This document shows positions 61,129 through 64,000 of a stretch of DNA of 64,000 nucleotides, piece by piece. Numbering within the stretch: position 1 is the stretch's first letter; the number at the start of each line of letters is the position of its first letter. Where the stretch lies: the NCBI RefSeq assembly GCF_001579805.1, contig NZ_CP014546.1, positions 3,782,001 to 3,846,000 on the forward strand, in the 5' to 3' direction. A program made the position numbers and the translations under genes. The notes beneath the pieces were generated by a model, which worked only from the letters and a program-made list of their open reading frames with translations, was not told where the DNA came from and searched no databases. The DNA is from Pseudomonas azotoformans (GTDB lineage Bacteria > Pseudomonadota > Gammaproteobacteria > Pseudomonadales > Pseudomonadaceae).

Positions 61129-63237
61129 ATGTCCCAGGCTATTCGCGGCAACCTCAAGCGCCTGCTGGCGCCCCGGCACCTGGCATTCGTGGGTGGACGC
61201 AGCATGGCGCGCGCGCTCAAGCGCTGCGCCGACGGCGGTTTTACCGGGCCGATGTGGCTGGTCAACCCGCAACATGACAGCCTCGATGGCATCCCCTGTG
61301 TGCGCCGCGTGGCGGATTTACCCTGTGGGCCGGATGCGGTGTTTATCGCCACCAACCGTGAGTTGACGCTGACCTGCGTGGCTGAACTGGCCGCTATCGG
61401 CACCGGTGGCGCCATTTGCTACGCCTCGGGTTTTGCCGAAACCGGCGCCAGCGGCGCCGCCATGCAGCAGCAGCTCTTAAAGGCTGCGGGCGACATGGCC
61501 TTGCTCGGCCCCAATTGCTATGGCCTGCTGGATTATCTGCACAGCGCGGCTCTATGGCCGGTGGCCCACGGCGGCAAGTCGGTGGAGAAGGGCGTGGCTG
61601 TGCTCACCCAGAGCGGCAACTTCGCCTACAACCTGTCGATGAGCGACCGATCGCTGCCGGTGGCCTACATGGCCTCGGTCGGTAATCAGGCGCAACTGGG
61701 CGTTGCCGAACTGATGGATGTGTTGCTTGATGAGCCACGCGTCACCGCCATCGGCCTGCACCTGGAAGGGTTGAAGAATGTGCCCGGTTTTGCCCGAGCA
61801 GCGAACAAGGCGCTGGAGAAAGGTATTCCGATCATTGCGCTGAAAACCGGCGTGTCGCAGATCGGCGCCGAACTTGCCTTGAGTCACACCAGTTCATTGT
61901 CCGGCTCCGACGCGCTGTACGACAGCCTGTTTGCGCGCCTGGGCGTGATCCGTGTGAGCGGGCCGGTAAGTTTTGTCGAAACCCTCAAGGCGGCCGCCTG
62001 CGGCAATCTTCCAGCGGGCAACCGCCTGATTGCACTGGCCTGTTCGGGTGGCGATGCGGGGCTGATTGCCGACTATGCCGAACGCAATCATCTGGCCTTG
62101 CCGAAACTGGACGAAGACCAACGCGCTGAACTGGCCCAGGTGCTGCCCAGCTACGCCAACCTGGTCAACCCGCTGGATTTCACCACCGCCATCTGGGGCG
62201 ACCGTGATGCCCTGAACACGATGCTTGACACCGCGCTACGAACCGACGCCGATGCCGCCATGCTGGTGCTGGATTACCCGGCTGAGTTCACTGGCGAGCG
62301 CAAGGAGTGCGACCTGCTGCTGGAGCTGTTCTGCGCCGCTCTCGGCCGGCATGGCAAAACCGGATTTGTCACCTCGGCGTTTCCCGAGCTGCTGCCGGCC
62401 CATGCCCGCGAGCGTCTGCATGCTCAGGGGATCGCCGCGCTGCAAGGCGTAGAGGATGCACTGGCGGCTTGGGGGCGGATTGCCGACTACCAGAGCAACC
62501 GGCGCGTGTTGCTGGAGCGAGGCGAGTCGATCCTCGAACCCTTGTGCCCAAAAGCCCTGGATGACAGTGGCGGGGCCTTGGACGAGTGGGCTTCCAAGCA
62601 AGCCTTGCGTGCGTTCGGCCTGACCACACCCGCCGGCGTGCTGAGTACGCCGGGAAGGGCGGTCAGTGATGCAGAACTGCTGGGCTATCCGTTGGTGCTC
62701 AAGGCGGTCAGCGCGCAGTTGCCGCACAAGACTGAGGCCGGTGCCGTGGTGCTGAACCTGCAGAACGGCATGGCCCTGACCGCCGCACTTGAGCAGATGC
62801 GCGAGCATCTTTCGGCTTATGCGCCGCATGTCGTTTTCGATCAATTGCTGTTGGAGTCGATGGCGACGCCGCCATTAGCCGAGTTGATCGTGGGCATCAA
62901 GCGCGAAAACGACTTTGGCCTGGCCCTGGTCATCGGTGCCGGCGGCATCCTGGTGGAGCTGCTCAAGGACAGCCGCAGCCTGTTGTTGCCGACCACCGAC
63001 AGTGCCATCCGCAACGCCTTGCTCAGCCTGCGCAGTGCCGCGTTATTGCAGGGTTTTCGCGGGCGTGAAGTGGCGGATCTGGAGGCGCTGGTGGCGGCCA
63101 TCCGGGCCGTGGCCGACTACGCCTGCGCCAATGCCGGGCAATTGCTGGAGCTGGATGTGAACCCATTGTTGGTCAATGCCCAGGGCGCCACGGCGGTCGA
63201 TGCGTTGATCCGTCTAGGAGATGAACATGCGCGATAA
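61129..63237 (+). CDS. acyl-CoA synthetase (ADP-forming) family protein
   Basis: A 702-residue fused ADP-forming acyl-CoA synthetase: CoA-binding domain at about 10-130, succinyl-CoA-ligase-like middle at about 140-440 with SHTSSLSGSDALYDSLFARL in the region of the phosphorylated His, and an ATP-grasp domain at about 480-700 (LGYPLVLKAVSAQLPHKTEA). It would make acyl-CoA from an acid, ATP and CoA, releasing ADP and Pi. GGAG is 5 nt before the ATG. It provides the CoA ester for the dehydrogenase upstream. Its end overlaps the next gene by 11 bp. Confidence 0.92.
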   Translation: MSQAIRGNLKRLLAPRHLAFVGGRSMARALKRCADGGFTGPMWLVNPQHDSLDGIPCVRRVADLPCGPDAVFIATNRELTLTCVAELAAIGTGGAICYASGFAETGASGAAMQQQLLKAAGDMALLGPNCYGLLDYLHSAALWPVAHGGKSVEKGVAVLTQSGNFAYNLSMSDRSLPVAYMASVGNQAQLGVAELMDVLLDEPRVTAIGLHLEGLKNVPGFARAANKALEKGIPIIALKTGVSQIGAELALSHTSSLSGSDALYDSLFARLGVIRVSGPVSFVETLKAAACGNLPAGNRLIALACSGGDAGLIADYAERNHLALPKLDEDQRAELAQVLPSYANLVNPLDFTTAIWGDRDALNTMLDTALRTDADAAMLVLDYPAEFTGERKECDLLLELFCAALGRHGKTGFVTSAFPELLPAHARERLHAQGIAALQGVEDALAAWGRIADYQSNRRVLLERGESILEPLCPKALDDSGGALDEWASKQALRAFGLTTPAGVLSTPGRAVSDAELLGYPLVLKAVSAQLPHKTEAGAVVLNLQNGMALTAALEQMREHLSAYAPHVVFDQLLLESMATPPLAELIVGIKRENDFGLALVIGAGGILVELLKDSRSLLLPTTDSAIRNALLSLRSAALLQGFRGREVADLEALVAAIRAVADYACANAGQLLELDVNPLLVNAQGATAVDALIRLGDEHAR

Positions 63238-64000
63238 CACCCTGACCGGCGGCCAGGCCCTGGTGCGGTTGCTGGCCAATTATGGCGTCGACACGGTCTT
63301 CGGCATTCCCGGTGTGCACACCCTGGAGCTGTATCGCGGCCTGCCCGGCAGTGGCATTCGCCATGTGCTCACACGGCATGAGCAAGGTGCCGGCTTTATG
63401 GCTGACGGCTACGCGCGGGTCAGTGGCAAGCCGGGGGTATGCTTTGTGATCACCGGTCCCGGCGTGACCAATGCCGCCACCGCGATTGGCCAGGCGTACG
63501 CTGATTCGATTCCGATGCTGGTGATCTCCAGCGTCAACAGCACCGCCAGCCTCGGCAAGGGTTGGGGCATCCTGCATGAGACCCAGGACCAACGCGCGAT
63601 CACGGCGCCGATCACCGCGTTTTCGGCGGTGGCACTGAGTGCTGAGGATTTGCCTGAACTGGTCGCCCGCGCCTACGCGGTGTTCGACAGCGAACGACCC
63701 CGTCCGGTGCATATCTCGGTGCCGCTGGATGTGTTGGCGGCGCCGATCCTGCGCGACTGGAGCAATGAGGTCGTACGCCGCCCTGGTCGTGGCTTGCCGT
63801 CGGCCGATGCCTTGGATCAAGCTGCGGCCAAGCTCGCGACGGCCAAGCGACCCATGATCATTGCCGGTGGCGGTGCCTTGGCGGCGGGCGAGGCTTTGCA
63901 ACGGTTGAGCACCCAGTTGGCGGCGCCGTTCTTCACCAGCGTGGCCGGCAAGGGTCTATTGCCCATCAATGACCCGCTGAATGCCGGCTCCACCCTGTGC
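63227..64000 (+). CDS. aruI: ThDP-dependent 5-guanidino-2-oxopentanoate decarboxylase AruI-like (3' end cut by window edge)
   Basis: The 258 visible residues (MRDNTLTGGQALVRLLANYG, VFGIPGVHTLELYRGLPGSG) are the N-terminal pyrimidine domain and part of the central domain of a thiamine-diphosphate enzyme of the acetolactate synthase family. The catalytic Glu is in LTRHEQGAGFMADGYARVSG. The start of the sequence matches AruI of the arginine transaminase pathway better than acetolactate synthases. AGGAG is 6 nt before the ATG. It lies in the acyl-CoA operon, so the 2-oxo acid may feed the CoA ligase and dehydrogenase. Confidence 0.78.
   Translation, partial: MRDNTLTGGQALVRLLANYGVDTVFGIPGVHTLELYRGLPGSGIRHVLTRHEQGAGFMADGYARVSGKPGVCFVITGPGVTNAATAIGQAYADSIPMLVISSVNSTASLGKGWGILHETQDQRAITAPITAFSAVALSAEDLPELVARAYAVFDSERPRPVHISVPLDVLAAPILRDWSNEVVRRPGRGLPSADALDQAAAKLATAKRPMIIAGGGALAAGEALQRLSTQLAAPFFTSVAGKGLLPINDPLNAGSTLC

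Overview
The window is chromosomal DNA of a gamma-proteobacterium, almost certainly a Pseudomonas of the fluorescens group. The evidence is high-GC coding with G/C-ending codons, Pseudomonas-restricted families (DUF1652, DUF6124/DUF3077-like, RAYT transposase with GAGGGAGC-type REP sequences), an AlkC-type DNA glycosylase with an Ig-like tail, and an AruI-type decarboxylase. No rRNA, tRNA, CRISPR array, prophage or insertion sequence was seen; the only mobile DNA is REP/RAYT.

Layout. 1-2.4 kb: 3-oxoacid CoA-transferase pair (subunit B cut by the window edge) divergent from a LysR regulator. 2.4-6.7 kb: a small unknown protein, an SIR2 deacetylase, a CBS protein and topoisomerase III. 6.8-11.2 kb: MFS transporter and GMC oxidoreductase divergent from a second LysR. 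11.2-16.3 kb: transglutaminase-like protein, AlkC, and a glutamine-synthetase-like (PuuA-type) enzyme with its XRE-cupin regulator. 16.3-17 kb: REP doublet plus RAYT. 17-22.5 kb: RcnB-like protein, YdeE-like exporter, DUF1652, a PAS-LuxR regulator, a membrane protein and an AraC regulator. 22.7-26.7 kb: NitT/TauT-type ABC transporter fused by 4-nt overlaps to PhzF-like and RidA-like enzymes. 27.4-31.5 kb: an accessory, partly AT-rich block with an internally duplicated membrane protein, a nitrilase-type amidase and a tryptophan/phenylalanine-2-monooxygenase-like flavoprotein. 31.7-33.3 kb: DUF6124-like gene with an elaborate RNA-like leader, FKBP and GNAT. 33.3-37.2 kb: structured leader, mgtA and mgtC. 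37.5-42.3 kb: EvgA/EvgS-like phosphorelay plus a degenerate receiver. 43.2-46.7 kb: vitamin B12 uptake operon behind a cobalamin riboswitch. 47.2-51.2 kb: four-gene FecR / haem-sensor / Ser-Thr kinase / PP2C phosphatase operon. 51.4-54.8 kb: orphan genes including a possible SGC...H deamidase-like protein. 54.9-58.3 kb: XRE-cupin plus dienoyl-CoA-reductase-like enzyme divergent from a class II aldolase. 58.3-64 kb: TetR plus an acyl-CoA operon running into an AruI-like decarboxylase, cut by the edge.

Four otherwise intact genes (PAS-LuxR, ABC ATPase, the duplicated membrane protein, the EvgS-like kinase) each carry one +1 frameshift. All four lie in or beside a GGCCC/GGGCCC tract, which suggests a systematic sequence error rather than four real pseudogenes. 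The best candidates for something undescribed are the structured leader at 31.97-32.19 kb with mutually exclusive helices and an internal terminator, the SGC...H protein at 51.46 kb, the flavoprotein-amidase-transporter block, and the kinase/phosphatase operon.
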